From Chroococcidiopsis sp. CCMEE 29 (lineage in GTDB: Bacteria > Cyanobacteriota > Cyanobacteriia > Cyanobacteriales > Chroococcidiopsidaceae), in assembly GCF_023558375.1 (NCBI RefSeq), contig NZ_CP083761.1, forward strand, positions 3,832,501 to 3,896,500: a stretch of DNA of 64,000 nucleotides, read 5' to 3'. The translations under genes and the position numbers were made by a program. How positions within the stretch are numbered: the first letter of the stretch is position 1; every line of letters begins with the position of its first letter. Positions 8,956 to 18,217 of this stretch are shown here, piece by piece. The notes under the pieces were generated by a model. The model was not told the origin of the DNA, did no database searches, and saw nothing but the letters and a program-made list of their open reading frames with translations.

Positions 8956-10950
8956 ATGACTTACTCCTCAACACCGCGGCGAGCCCTAATTGTCAAGAAT
9001 GACTTTTCTCCCTTCGGCAATAAACTAATTGAGACTGGGTATGTCAATAACGAGCAAATGAAGCAGGCTCTAAGCGAAAGCCGTCAGTCTGGGAGACCAC
9101 TGCCGGAGGTTTTAGAATCTCTGACTGGGCGACAACTGCCACCCGATTTGCTTAGGCAATATAAGAAACAACAGCTATTTGAACTCAAAATTCTCTACGG
9201 CGTTGAATTTCTCGATCCTGAAATTAGCCAAATTCCCACCAATCAGATAGGAAGCCTGATTGAAAACTTGATTCCGATTGATATTTGTCGTCGCTATCGC
9301 CTGCTTCCCCTATCACAGAACGCTACTCAGCCACCTTCGGTCTTAGTGGCAATGGTCGAGCCTGATAATCTGGATGCCCAGGATAATTTAAACCGAATTC
9401 TGCGCCCTCGAGGCTTGGGGTTGCAACGGATGGTGATTACCTTGGAAGACTTTCAGAAACTGCTTTCAAAATACCTAGATGAACAAGTTGAACAGCAAAA
9501 ACAGTTAGAGTTTCAAAAATCAGTTGATGTCAAGTCAGATCTAGAAGGTCTCGACTTGCAAGATATACCTGATGACGTTGATGCCGATTTAGGCGCAGCT
9601 GTCCAAGATGCAGCGGCAGCACCCGTAATCGCACTCGTAAATAAAATTCTTGTTAAAGCTTTACAAGAAAAAGTTTCAGATATTCATATTGAACCGCAAG
9701 AAGAGTATTTGCGGATTCGGTTTCGCAAGGATGGCGTATTGCGTCAGGCGTTTGACCCGCTACCTAAGCAAATCGTTCCCGCTGTGACCGCCCGATTCAA
9801 AATTATTGCCGATCTAGACATTGCTGAACGACGGATGCCTCAGGATGGAAGAATTCGGCGCGTGTTTGAAGGACGTAAGGTGGACTTCCGCGTTAGTACC
9901 TTACCTAGCCGTTATGGAGAGAAAGTCGTATTACGGATTTTAGATAACTCTGCTACCCAACTTGGCTTAGATAAGTTAATCAGCGACCCGGACAGCCTGG
10001 AGGTTGTCAGAGATATGGCAAGGCGTCCGTTTGGATTGCTGTTAGTAACAGGACCAACCGGTTCTGGTAAATCAACCACTCTGTACTCGGTCTTAGCGGA
10101 ACGCAACGAGCCGGGGGTGAATATTAGTACAGCTGAAGATCCAATCGAGTATTCGTTACCTGGGATTACTCAGGTACAGGTAATTCGGGAAAAAGGCATG
10201 GACTTTGCCTCAATTCTACGCTCTTTTCTGCGGCAAGACCCGGATGTAATTCTGGTGGGTGAGACACGAGATAGAGAAACAGCTAAAACAGCAATCGAGG
10301 CGGCATTAACGGGTCACCTCGTGCTGACAACGTTGCACACCAATGATGCTGCTGGTGCGATCGCCCGCTTAGATGAAATGGGTGTAGAGCCGTTCATGGT
10401 ATCTGGTGCTTTGCTTGGTGTTGTCGCACAGCGCTTGGTCCGGCGAGTCTGTTCTCAGTGTCGCATTGCCTATACTCCCAGTACTACAGAACTAGCCCGA
10501 TTTGGCTTGTCAAGTTCCCAAGATCTGGCTGTCACCTTCTACAAAGCCAACTCTTTACAACCAGAAGAAATTCAAGTTGCCAGAGCTAACAACCAACTCT
10601 GCTCCAACTGTAATGGTGTTGGCTACAAAGGTCGTTGTGGTGTTTATGAAGTGATGAAAATCACCGAACGGCTGCAAGAATTAATCACCAAAGGAGCACC
10701 CACAGAGCACATCAAAGAAGTAGCTGTAGAAGATGGGATGAAAACTTTGCTGGCTTACAGCCTCGACTTGGTGCACCAAGGGCACACAACGCTGGAAGAA
10801 GTGGAACGTGTGACATTCACTGATTCAGGCCTAGAAGCAGAAATGAAAGCAAAACGCAAGAGTTCTCTTGAATGTAAAACTTGCTATGCCGAATTAAAAC
10901 CAGAGTGGCTAGAGTGTCCCTATTGCATGACACCTCGTTTTCAAGACTAG
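8956..10950 (+). CDS. pilB: Type IV pilus assembly ATPase PilB
   Basis: 664-residue extension motor of type IV pili (GspE/PilB family). The N-terminal T2SSE domain covers roughly residues 40-160 and the ATPase domain follows. Key boxes are Walker A GPTGSGKSTT, the Asp box region, Walker B ILVGETRD, and the zinc module CSQC...CSNCNGVGYKGRCGVYE. A further C-x2-C pair (CKTC...CPYC) closes the protein. The frame is open upstream to 8554, but that stretch overlaps grpE and repeats, so the ATG at 8956 (MTYSSTPRR) is chosen. The Shine-Dalgarno sequence is weak. pilT and pilC follow on the same strand. Confidence 0.94.
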   Translation: MTYSSTPRRALIVKNDFSPFGNKLIETGYVNNEQMKQALSESRQSGRPLPEVLESLTGRQLPPDLLRQYKKQQLFELKILYGVEFLDPEISQIPTNQIGSLIENLIPIDICRRYRLLPLSQNATQPPSVLVAMVEPDNLDAQDNLNRILRPRGLGLQRMVITLEDFQKLLSKYLDEQVEQQKQLEFQKSVDVKSDLEGLDLQDIPDDVDADLGAAVQDAAAAPVIALVNKILVKALQEKVSDIHIEPQEEYLRIRFRKDGVLRQAFDPLPKQIVPAVTARFKIIADLDIAERRMPQDGRIRRVFEGRKVDFRVSTLPSRYGEKVVLRILDNSATQLGLDKLISDPDSLEVVRDMARRPFGLLLVTGPTGSGKSTTLYSVLAERNEPGVNISTAEDPIEYSLPGITQVQVIREKGMDFASILRSFLRQDPDVILVGETRDRETAKTAIEAALTGHLVLTTLHTNDAAGAIARLDEMGVEPFMVSGALLGVVAQRLVRRVCSQCRIAYTPSTTELARFGLSSSQDLAVTFYKANSLQPEEIQVARANNQLCSNCNGVGYKGRCGVYEVMKITERLQELITKGAPTEHIKEVAVEDGMKTLLAYSLDLVHQGHTTLEEVERVTFTDSGLEAEMKAKRKSSLECKTCYAELKPEWLECPYCMTPRFQD

Positions 10951-11079
10951 GAGAAAGGATGAAAGATGAATTTGTAATTTTCTCCATCGTCCCTGCCCCA
11001 TCTCCCTCTTCTGACCCCTGACCTCTGATTCCCGACCCCTGCCTCCACCCATCACTATTACTTTTAAGGAGATAAAGAT

Positions 11080-12207
11080 ATGGAATACATGATTGAAGAT
11101 CTGATGGAGCAAGTAATTGAAAGTGGTGGCTCAGATTTACACATCTCGGCAGGTCTACCACCATACATCCGGATCAGCGGCAAACTAACTCCTACAGAAC
11201 ACGAACCACTGACTCCAGAGCAGTGCCAGCGACTGATTTTTAGTATGCTGAACAACACCCAACGCAAAAACCTGGAGCAGAATTGGGAACTTGATTGCTC
11301 CTATGGAGTTAAGGGATTAGCTCGCTTCCGCGTCAACGTTTACAAAGATCGGGGTACCTACGCAGCTTGTTTACGGGCACTGGCTTCCAAAATTCCTAGC
11401 ATGAGTACCCTGAATTTACCAGATATTGTCCGGGAGATTTCTGAAAAGCCGAGAGGTCTGGTGCTAGTGACTGGACCAACTGGTTCTGGCAAATCAACAA
11501 CTCTGGCTTCAATGATCAACAATATCAACATCACGCGACCTGAGCATATTCTGACGGTTGAAGACCCAATTGAATTTGTTTATGAACCAATTAAGAGTTT
11601 GATCCACCAACGCCAAGTCGGGGAAGATACGAAGAGCTTTGCAAATGCTCTAAGAGCTGCCCTGCGGGAAGACCCAGATGTCATCCTGGTGGGTGAGATG
11701 CGAGACCTGGAAACCATTCAGCTAGCAATTTCAGCAGCGGAAACAGGTCATTTGGTATTTGGGACGTTGCACACCAGTTCGGCGGCTCAGACTGTGGACC
11801 GGATGGTAGATGTGTTTCCACCTGAGCAGCAACAACAGATCCGCGTCCAGCTGTCAAACTCTCTGGTGGCAGTGTTTAGCCAGACGCTTGTGCCGAGGAA
11901 AAACCCTAAACCGGGTGAATATGGTCGAATAATGGCTCAGGAAATCATGATTGTTACCCCCGCGATTTCCAACTTAATTCGGGAAGGCAAAACTTCTCAG
12001 ATCTACTCAGCAATTCAAACTGGGGGGAAACTGGGTATGCAAACCCTGGAGAAGGTTTTAGCAGACTTGTATAAAGCGGGAAATATATCTTTTGAAGCAG
12101 CAGTGTCTAAGACCTCTAAAGCGGATGAATTACAGCGTCTAATTGGTGGTGTTCCCCCAACAGCAGGGGCAAAACCTGGTGTCAGCGCTGGTGTTCATGC
12201 CCGATAA
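11080..12207 (+). CDS. pilT: Type IV pilus retraction ATPase PilT
   Basis: 375-residue retraction motor driving twitching or phototactic motility. It has the N-terminal PAS-like domain (DLMEQVIESGGSDLHIS), Walker A GPTGSGKSTT, the PilT Asp box, Walker B ILVGEMRD and the His box GTLHTSSA. The AIRAGK-type retraction motif is replaced by LIREGK. AAGGAGATAAAGAT precedes the ATG at 11080. The 129-base gap from pilB contains a pyrimidine-rich repeat. A Pro/Gly/Ala-rich tail follows residue 350. Confidence 0.95.
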   Translation: MEYMIEDLMEQVIESGGSDLHISAGLPPYIRISGKLTPTEHEPLTPEQCQRLIFSMLNNTQRKNLEQNWELDCSYGVKGLARFRVNVYKDRGTYAACLRALASKIPSMSTLNLPDIVREISEKPRGLVLVTGPTGSGKSTTLASMINNINITRPEHILTVEDPIEFVYEPIKSLIHQRQVGEDTKSFANALRAALREDPDVILVGEMRDLETIQLAISAAETGHLVFGTLHTSSAAQTVDRMVDVFPPEQQQQIRVQLSNSLVAVFSQTLVPRKNPKPGEYGRIMAQEIMIVTPAISNLIREGKTSQIYSAIQTGGKLGMQTLEKVLADLYKAGNISFEAAVSKTSKADELQRLIGGVPPTAGAKPGVSAGVHAR

Positions 12208-12210
12208 AGA

Positions 12211-12266
12211 ATGGTGAAGTGGTAAAGGATGAAGTATGAAGTGTAAATTCAGCCTTCATCCTTCCC
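12211..12266 (+). repeat. Dispersed intergenic repeat (copy 2), pilT-pilC gap
   Basis: GGTAAAGGATGAAGTATGAAGTGTAAATTCAGCCTTCATCCTTC-type sequence closely matching 911-966, followed by a CTCGCCCCTCGCCCC low-complexity run. It can form a hairpin (GGATGAAG against CTTCATCC). Confidence 0.55.
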
Positions 12267-12308
12267 TCACCTCTCGCCCCTCGCCCCTAACCCCTAAAAC
12301 CGTGAGCT

Positions 12309-13538
12309 ATGCCGACCTACGTTGCCCGTGTTCGAGACTCGAAAGGAAAACCCAAAAAAGAAAAAATCACTGCCAAATCTCCAGGCGAAGCGCGTTCTGG
12401 TTTAAGAGCGCGGGGTTTTTTTATCCAAGAACTTAAACAAGCTCAAGAGTTTAAGTTAAAAGGCAATCTTAACTTGGATCAACTCCAGCTAGCCTTGACA
12501 AGTGTATCGGTTAAGGATAAAGCTGTTTTCTCGCGTCAATTTGCTGCCTTAGTCAATGCTGGAGTGGCGATCGTCAGAAGCCTTGGTGTATTGTCTGAGC
12601 AGTGCTCCAATCCAAAACTGAAAAAAGCCTTGGTGGCAATTAGTGATGATGTTCAACAGGGGATGAACCTTTCAGAGGCGATGCGTAAGCATCCTGATTG
12701 CTTTGATAATTTGTACGTCAGCATGGTTCAAGCTGGTGAAGTTGGGGGCGTCTTAGATGAAGTCATGAATCGCTTATCCAAACTGCTAGAAGATGTTGCC
12801 CGACTGCAAAATCAGATTAAAGCGGCATTAACTTACCCCGTTGCAGTGGGAATTTTAGCTGTGCTGATCTTTATCGGTATGACTGTCTTTCTGATCCCGA
12901 TTTTTGCTGATATTTTTATACAATTAGGAACAGAATTGCCAGCTCTGACGAAGTTCATGCTGTGGATTAGTGGAATTCTCAGAAGTTGGAGAGTTTTGAT
13001 TCCCATCGTATTATTTATTGCTGGCGGCTTTGCCTATCGACAGTACTACAGAACTCGTGTAGGTCGCGAAACAATTGACCGTCTTTCCCTTAAAATGCCT
13101 TTGTTTGGTGACTTAATTCAAAAATCAGCGGTGGCTCGCTTTAGCCGCACTTTTGGATCTTTGACTCGCTCAGGTGTACCAATTCTAACGGCATTGGAAA
13201 TTGTACGCGATACAGCAGGAAATCAAGTAATTGCTAATGCAGTCGATGCCTCACGGAAAGAAATTCAACAAGGTGGAATGATCAGTCTTGCCTTACAAAA
13301 AGAAAATGTTTTCCCGATTATGGCAATTCAGATGATTAGCATTGGTGAGGAGACTGGAGAATTAGACCAAATGCTAATGAAGGTTGCCGATTTCTACGAG
13401 GATGAAGTGGAGCAGGCAGTTAAAGCGATTACCAGCATTATCGAACCAATTATGATTGTGGTTTTGGGAGGGATGGTTGGTTTGATTTTAGTTTCGATGT
13501 ATCTTCCCATGTTTAAAGTCTTTGAAACGCTGGGATAA
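12309..13538 (+). CDS. pilC: Type IV pilus inner-membrane platform protein PilC
   Basis: 409-residue inner-membrane platform that couples the PilB and PilT motors to pilin assembly. It has a short N-terminal cytoplasmic region, two T2SSF domains (about residues 70-195 and 275-395) and three to four membrane segments (IKAALTYPVAVGILAVLIFIG, the RVLIPIVLFIAGG region and IIEPIMIVVLGGMVG near the end). The second T2SSF motif GEETGELDQML is present. It ends the pilB-pilT-pilC set. The start at 12309 has no strong ribosome site, but homologous N-termini begin MPTYVA. Confidence 0.94.
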   Translation: MPTYVARVRDSKGKPKKEKITAKSPGEARSGLRARGFFIQELKQAQEFKLKGNLNLDQLQLALTSVSVKDKAVFSRQFAALVNAGVAIVRSLGVLSEQCSNPKLKKALVAISDDVQQGMNLSEAMRKHPDCFDNLYVSMVQAGEVGGVLDEVMNRLSKLLEDVARLQNQIKAALTYPVAVGILAVLIFIGMTVFLIPIFADIFIQLGTELPALTKFMLWISGILRSWRVLIPIVLFIAGGFAYRQYYRTRVGRETIDRLSLKMPLFGDLIQKSAVARFSRTFGSLTRSGVPILTALEIVRDTAGNQVIANAVDASRKEIQQGGMISLALQKENVFPIMAIQMISIGEETGELDQMLMKVADFYEDEVEQAVKAITSIIEPIMIVVLGGMVGLILVSMYLPMFKVFETLG

Positions 13539-13556
13539 TGACAGCCTTGAGCCTAT

Positions 13557-13616
13557 AGGGGCGGGTTGAGCAAAACTTGGGATTGGCAACAATACATTCA
13601 GGATAAACCCGCCCTT
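13557..13616 (+). terminator. Inverted repeat after pilC
   Basis: GGGCGGGTT at 13559-13567 pairs with AACCCGCCC at 13606-13614 across a 38-base loop, 20 bases after the pilC stop. It resembles a common cyanobacterial intergenic palindrome. There is no proper U-run, so terminator function is only possible. Confidence 0.35.
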
Positions 13617-13660
13617 ACTTCATGAGTCCTCAGTGGGAATATCTCTTACTAGGGGAAAGT

Positions 13661-13742
13661 CAATTTTGGATTTTGGATTGATAAACCCTTATTGCCAGGC
13701 AATTTCAGAGTAACTATTTGTAGCCTAATTAACCGAAAAAGG
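13661..13742 (-). repeat. Dispersed ~85-90 bp repeat, copy B
   Basis: Reverse-orientation relative of 977-1067, sharing GAGTAACTATTTGTAGCCT and ATTTTGGATTGATAAA. It ends just before the next gene's start region. Confidence 0.65.
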
Positions 13743-13775
13743 TTGCAAAATCAATGAGTGAGTCGGCTGGAAACT

Positions 13776-14342
13776 ATGAGTGTTAAACAGTCCAATTATG
13801 AAGCTAGCTTGGCAGAGTATAGCAATGCTCTAGCAGCGATCGCCTTATTAAAGCAGCACCGTCCTTACTTGGAGATGCTACCTAGTTTGCGCCGTCCAAA
13901 CGAAAGCGTTATCCCTATCCCTTTGCCGATTGTGCGACTGCGTTATTCTTCCGCGGAAGGCGGCAGCGTGACAACAATAGCAGAAGCTATTCTTCTACCT
14001 TGCGATGTCGCAATTTTAATGTGCGACCCGGATTGGAAAATCAAAACTGGGGTAGAGATTTTACTATTCATTCATCGTCCCCAAGAAGACTTTTCGGAAC
14101 TGTTGGGACGCTGGCGACAAACCCAGGTTTTGCTAGACAGAGACTACGAGTGGTTAATGCCCCACCGCTACCAACATATTTTCAGCGAGGGGGCTAATAG
14201 CGTTTATCCGCTGTTTGTTATCTTTGATGAAACGCCAGAACGCATCAAACGCGGCTTGCAAGGAGCCTGTCTGCCATTCCTCCTTCAAACAATCACTTCA
14301 GATGTTGAGAAGACAGAGGGAAGGCTGAAGGTGGAAGGATGA
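13776..14342 (+). CDS. Conserved-looking hypothetical protein (188 aa)
   Basis: I do not recognise a family. The protein is soluble, with a helical N-terminus (NALAAIALLKQHRPYLEML), a central beta-rich part and a DPDWKIKTGVEILLFIHRP segment; it has no signal peptide or membrane span. The frame opens with GTG at 13758; I prefer ATG at 13776, although neither has a strong ribosome site. The last dozen residues (DVEKTEGRLKVEG) are encoded by repeat DNA, so the natural C-terminus has probably been altered. It follows pilC by about 240 bases but need not belong to the pilus set. Confidence 0.6.
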   Translation: MSVKQSNYEASLAEYSNALAAIALLKQHRPYLEMLPSLRRPNESVIPIPLPIVRLRYSSAEGGSVTTIAEAILLPCDVAILMCDPDWKIKTGVEILLFIHRPQEDFSELLGRWRQTQVLLDRDYEWLMPHRYQHIFSEGANSVYPLFVIFDETPERIKRGLQGACLPFLLQTITSDVEKTEGRLKVEG

Positions 14343-14381
14343 ATTTACACTTCATCCTTCATCCTTTACACTTCATACTTT
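14320..14381 (-). repeat. Dispersed intergenic repeat (copy 3, inverted)
   Basis: Reverse complement reads AAGTATGAAGTGTAAAGG... and matches the copies at 911 and 12211. It overlaps the 3' end of the upstream gene. Confidence 0.5.
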
Positions 14382-14400
14382 GATTGCTCCCCCCGCTTTC

Positions 14401-15432
14401 CTAATCAAGCAAATCGCCCTGTAAGACAGAACCATCGGGTGCCTCTAGAACGAATCCAGCATCGCGGATCATCTCTAAGTCGCTGCGTGCTGCTTGCCCT
14501 GGTGTGGTGAGGTAGTCCCCGATAAAGATGGAGTTTGCTGGGTAGAGTCCAAGCGGTTGGAGCGATCGCAAATGCACCTCCCGACCTCCAGCAATCCGAA
14601 GTTCCTGAGTTGGAAGCAGGAAGCGGAAAAGGCAGAGAACGCGCAGGCATCGGCGTGGATTCAGCTCTTGCAGTCCCTCAAAGGGAGTACCGGCAATAGG
14701 AATCAAAAAATTAACCGGAACGCTAGTAACATTCAGTTCGCGCAGGGAAAGTGCCAGATTAATTACGTCGTCGTCTGACTCCCCTGTACCAATAATTCCC
14801 CCGGAACAGGTAGTAATCCCTGCTGCCTTGACGTTTTCCACTGTTGCTACGCGATCGCTAAAGGTATGGGTAGTGCAGATTTGGGAGTGGTAGTCTTCTG
14901 AGGTGTTGAGATTGTGATTTACTCGATCTACTCCTGCCTCCGCCAACCGCCGCGTTTGCTCCTCACTCAGGAGTCCGAGGCAAGCACAGATCTTCAGGTT
15001 GTAGTTTGTCTTCACTTCCCGCACAGCATCTAAAACTTTTCCAAAGGTTTGCTCTCCAGGAGAGCGTCCTGAAAGTACGATACAAAAGGTTCCTGCCTTC
15101 AAACTTGCCGCCCGTTCAGCAGCACTCAGGATCTTTTCCTGAGCCAGTAATGGATACTTCTCGATCTCTGCGGCGGAGATTTTGGACTGTGAGCAGTAAT
15201 GACAATCCTCTGGGCAAAGTCCACTCTGGGCATTCAACAAAAAATGCAGTCGCACTCGATTTCCCCAATAGTGCCGACGCACTCGGTAAGCAGCAGCAAG
15301 TTGGTCAAGTATTACTTCATCGGGGGCGCGCAGCACTTGAAGTGCTTCCTCGCGAGTGAGCAGTTCCCCAGCTAGAGAGCGCTCAGCAAGTTTGTTCCAG
15401 TTGGGGAGGTCAATTGTTAGACATTTTGGCAT
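14401..15432 (-). CDS. bioB: Biotin synthase BioB
   Basis: 343-residue radical-SAM enzyme inserting sulfur into dethiobiotin, the last step of biotin synthesis. The SAM-cluster motif CPEDCHYC places C73, C77 and C80 on the [4Fe-4S] cluster. The [2Fe-2S] ligands are expected at the ACLGLL, TTCSGG and conserved Arg positions, all visible. The length is usual. It lies 42 bases downstream of bioA on the same strand, so the two are probably co-transcribed. bioF and bioD are not in the window. Confidence 0.95.
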   Translation of the reverse strand: MPKCLTIDLPNWNKLAERSLAGELLTREEALQVLRAPDEVILDQLAAAYRVRRHYWGNRVRLHFLLNAQSGLCPEDCHYCSQSKISAAEIEKYPLLAQEKILSAAERAASLKAGTFCIVLSGRSPGEQTFGKVLDAVREVKTNYNLKICACLGLLSEEQTRRLAEAGVDRVNHNLNTSEDYHSQICTTHTFSDRVATVENVKAAGITTCSGGIIGTGESDDDVINLALSLRELNVTSVPVNFLIPIAGTPFEGLQELNPRRCLRVLCLFRFLLPTQELRIAGGREVHLRSLQPLGLYPANSIFIGDYLTTPGQAARSDLEMIRDAGFVLEAPDGSVLQGDLLD

Positions 15433-15474
15433 GGTGCTTCAAACTGTTTTTTTTGACGAGAGGGAGCAACTTCT

Positions 15475-16776
15475 CTAGAGAGTATCAAGCACGCGGCGAA
15501 TTGCTTGATAAATTGACTCAAGTTGATTTGGGGTAATGCAGTAGGGAGGCATGATGTAGATGGTGTTGCCTAGAGGACGCAGGAGAAATCCTTCCTCCAG
15601 GAAACGCGATCGCAAGGTTGGACCAATCGCGTTGAAATAACTACTTTGATCTTCTGTTCTTACCTCCATTGCAGCAATGGTACCGCAGGTGCGTAACTGC
15701 TCAACTTTGGGATGACCGATTAGCCATTTCTCTAAGTAGTAGCGGTGCTGGTGTTCTATTGCTCGAAATTCAGGGTTTTGTTCTAGCAATTCCAGTGAAG
15801 CAACTCCTGTGGCGCAAGCAAGAGGATTTCCTGTATATGAATGACCGTGTAAGAAAGCTTTATGGATGTCATCGCTGTAGAAGGCGCGGTAAATGTCTTC
15901 TGTCGCCAGCGTGACTGCTAAAGGCAAACAACCGCCTGATAGTCCCTTTGACAGGCAGAGGATATCAGGTGTGGTAGCCGACTTTAGGCAAGCGAAAAAT
16001 TCGCCGGTGCGCCCAAAGCCAGTCATTACTTCGTCATAAATTAACAGCACATCAAAAGAGCGGGCAAGACTTTCAAGTTCCTGGAGAAATTGGGGGCGAC
16101 ACAGGCGCATCCCTGCGGCTCCTTGCACCAGTGGTTCAATGAAAATTCCGGCATAGCGATCGGGATTTTGCTTCAGAAGGCGAGTAATCGTTTCGAGAGA
16201 TTGCGCCTCATGAGCTTCGACATTTGGATCGCGATCAAATGTGGCAGGAAAGGGAACCACATCTATAGAGAACATTAGGAGTTGAAAAGTCTGCCACCAT
16301 GAAGTACTGCCCCCTACTGACATCGCTCCTAGGGTATCGCCGTGATAGCCTCCTTCAAAGCCAATAAAGCTAGTGCGTTGTGTTTCTCCTTGGTTGTACC
16401 AGTATTGGTAAGCCATTTTCAGGGCAACTTCGACGGCAGTAGACCCGTTATCAGAAAAAAATACCCGTGTCAGCGATTTAGGCAAATGATTTAGAAGCTT
16501 ACGAGCCAGCTGTTCTGCTGGTTCGTGAGTGAAGCCAGCAAAGATAACATGTTCCAATTGCTGGGCTTGCTGGTAGAGAGCATTGGCAAGAATGGGATGA
16601 CTATGCCCATGAATCGTTACCCACCAGCTTGAGATACAGTCTAAAATTTGCCGTCCATCCTCAAGCTCTAGCATCACCCCTTGACCTTTGACCACTTTTA
16701 GTGGTGGGGGAGAAGTCTTCATTTGAGTGGAGGGATGCCAAATAGGGTAGGAAGGATGAATTTCTTCAACGCTCAT
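15475..16776 (-). CDS. bioA: Adenosylmethionine-8-amino-7-oxononanoate aminotransferase BioA
   Basis: PLP-dependent class III aminotransferase making 7,8-diaminopelargonate. WWVTIHGHSHP near the N-terminus, the Asp of LLIYDEVMTGFGRTG and the PLP lysine in LSKGLSGG (K277) are all present. The frame is open to 16887, but the first 37 codons there read through repeat-like DNA; ATG at 16776 gives 433 residues, close to the family norm (about 430). It is upstream of bioB. It faces away from the DUF2997 gene, leaving a shared divergent promoter region. Confidence 0.92.
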   Translation of the reverse strand: MSVEEIHPSYPIWHPSTQMKTSPPPLKVVKGQGVMLELEDGRQILDCISSWWVTIHGHSHPILANALYQQAQQLEHVIFAGFTHEPAEQLARKLLNHLPKSLTRVFFSDNGSTAVEVALKMAYQYWYNQGETQRTSFIGFEGGYHGDTLGAMSVGGSTSWWQTFQLLMFSIDVVPFPATFDRDPNVEAHEAQSLETITRLLKQNPDRYAGIFIEPLVQGAAGMRLCRPQFLQELESLARSFDVLLIYDEVMTGFGRTGEFFACLKSATTPDILCLSKGLSGGCLPLAVTLATEDIYRAFYSDDIHKAFLHGHSYTGNPLACATGVASLELLEQNPEFRAIEHQHRYYLEKWLIGHPKVEQLRTCGTIAAMEVRTEDQSSYFNAIGPTLRSRFLEEGFLLRPLGNTIYIMPPYCITPNQLESIYQAIRRVLDTL

Positions 16777-16867
16777 AAAGCATGACTCACAAGATGGGCA
16801 GATGAGAAGAATTTTACTCCCTCGCCCCTGACTTGACGGCTGCTGTAAGTTAAGCGAAACTGACAAA

Positions 16868-16926
16868 TAATTGACGTGACCATTCACACAATGCTAAATA
16901 TTGTTAATTTTTGATTATATATAATT
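16868..16926 (+). promoter_or_regulatory. AT-rich divergent promoter region between bioA and the DUF2997 gene
   Basis: An AT-rich stretch with TTGACG at 16871-16876 and TATAAT at 16920-16925. The two are too far apart to be one promoter, so only the TATAAT can be proposed as a plus-strand -10 box for the DUF2997-ycf35-ferredoxin operon. Position is the main support. Confidence 0.3.
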
Positions 16927-17046
16927 CGATAGATGAAACATTATTTAGTAGTGGAGAAAGTAGTTAATAAGCAAAAGCGCTTAACTGGGACACAGCAATC
17001 TGGATGTAAAAGTCTAAGTCTAAAACCTATTGTGTTGGCTAAGAGC

Positions 17047-17256
17047 ATGGAAACATTAGAATTTGTGATTTATCCAGATGGTCGGGTGCAGGAAAAAGTT
17101 AATGGAATCGTCGGGACGACCTGTGCTGATGTCACAGCGGCGATCGAAGCCGAATTAGGGCAGGTAGTGAGTCATCAACCAAGCTCAGAGTTTTTTAATG
17201 CAACGCTACACCAATCTGCCGTTGCGACGACACAAGCTACGTTTAGCGAGTGGTAA
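17047..17256 (+). CDS. DUF2997 family protein
   Basis: 69-residue protein (METLEFVIYPDGRVQEKVNG...) of the DUF2997 type, common in cyanobacteria directly before the Ycf35/DUF1257 gene. The pattern I/V-YPDGRV-x-E-x-V-x-G with AIEAELG is visible. The frame is open from 16933, but the extra 38 residues look non-conserved and family members start at METL, so 17047 is chosen. The function is unknown. It is the first gene of a three-gene unit with ycf35 and a ferredoxin. Confidence 0.8.
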   Translation: METLEFVIYPDGRVQEKVNGIVGTTCADVTAAIEAELGQVVSHQPSSEFFNATLHQSAVATTQATFSEW

Positions 17257-17295
17257 CTTAGTTAGTTAGTTCAGCTTCCTTAATTCACAATCACC

Positions 17296-17682
17296 ATGTC
17301 ACACTTTAGCCAAATTAAAACTCAAATCCGTAATCTCAACTACTTGCAAGCTGCCCTCAGCGATTTGGGGGTTGACTGGCAATCCGGACCCAGAGAGGTA
17401 CGTGGATATCGTGGTCAAACCCGCAATGCCGAACTCACTATTGAGCAAGAAAATGGTTACGACGTAGGTTTTAGCTGGAATGGCAACGAGTACGAATTAG
17501 TGGCAGACCTGCAATACTGGCAGCAACCTTGGTCAGTCGAAGGCTTCCTGAGGCAGGTAACACAACGTTACGCTTACCAAACAGTTGTAAAAGAAACTGC
17601 TCGCCAGGGCTTTCAAATTGCTGAGCAACAAAAAAATGAGGACGGTTCTATTCGGTTGTTAGTCCAACGCTGGAGTGCGTAA
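17296..17682 (+). CDS. ycf35: Ycf35/DUF1257 family protein
   Basis: 128-residue protein of the DUF1257 family, known as Ycf35 in algal plastids. It begins MSHFSQIKTQIRNLNYLQAA and carries the VRGYRGQTRNAELTI segment. The biochemical role is not established to my knowledge. Its stop overlaps the ferredoxin ATG by one base (TAATG), pointing to coupled expression and perhaps a redox-linked role. Confidence 0.88.
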   Translation: MSHFSQIKTQIRNLNYLQAALSDLGVDWQSGPREVRGYRGQTRNAELTIEQENGYDVGFSWNGNEYELVADLQYWQQPWSVEGFLRQVTQRYAYQTVVKETARQGFQIAEQQKNEDGSIRLLVQRWSA

Positions 17683-18140
17683 TGTCTGATTTTGTGCCGC
17701 CGACGGAGCAGGAAACCGAGCGATCGCATTTGGAACCAGAGCTAGGTGGACTTTTGCGGGATGCTGCTGGTCGTTCTGGTCTAGAGCCAGAGTTAGGTGG
17801 TGTAGTACGTCAAAAAGGTGTCTATGTTGATGAAGTCACCTGCATCGGCTGCAAACACTGTGCCCATGTGGCTCGTAACACCTTCTACATTGAACCAGAC
17901 TATGGGCGCTCCCGCGCCATCCGTCAGGATGGCGATCCAGAAGAACTCATTCAAGAAGCGATTGATACTTGTCCGGTCGATTGCATTCACTGGGTTGCTT
18001 ACACCAAACTAAAAAAACTCGAACAAGAACGTCAGTATCAGGTGATTCCGCTGATTGGATATCCTGTAGACGAAGCTGTAGTTGCTGCTCATCGGCGTCG
18101 CAAAAAGCAACAATTATCCCGTAAGAAAGCTAAATATTAA
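17682..18140 (+). CDS. [4Fe-4S] ferredoxin, cyanobacterial ycf35-linked type
   Basis: 152-residue protein with one visible [4Fe-4S] site: CIGCKHC and later CPVDC (TCPVDCIHWV). The N-terminal 45 residues contain two near-identical segments (HLEPELGGLLR and GLEPELGGVVR), a small internal duplication. The C-terminus is basic (HRRRKKQQLSRKKAKY). It was probably an electron donor for an unknown reaction connected with Ycf35. It ends the operon; a strong terminator follows. Confidence 0.88.
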   Translation: MSDFVPPTEQETERSHLEPELGGLLRDAAGRSGLEPELGGVVRQKGVYVDEVTCIGCKHCAHVARNTFYIEPDYGRSRAIRQDGDPEELIQEAIDTCPVDCIHWVAYTKLKKLEQERQYQVIPLIGYPVDEAVVAAHRRRKKQQLSRKKAKY

Positions 18141-18161
18141 TGCTTAGGGTTTATTAGCTCT

Positions 18162-18192
18162 AAAAGAGCTATCCGTCAAGATAGCTCTTTTT
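18162..18192 (+). terminator. Rho-independent terminator after the ferredoxin gene
   Basis: Perfect 12-bp stem: AAAAGAGCTATC at 18162-18173 and GATAGCTCTTTT at 18180-18191, six-base loop CGTCAA, and a T-run to 18192. The symmetric A/T ends mean it may also act on minus-strand transcripts. Confidence 0.85.
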
Positions 18193-18217
18193 GGCGAAAT
18201 GACCTGCTTGAGGTAGC

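Noticed and set aside
16777-16887. 37-codon N-terminal extension of BioA
   Set aside because: Beyond the family length and derived from repeat-like DNA.
16933-17046. 38-codon N-terminal extension of the DUF2997 protein
   Set aside because: Family members begin at METL; the extra part has no conserved character.
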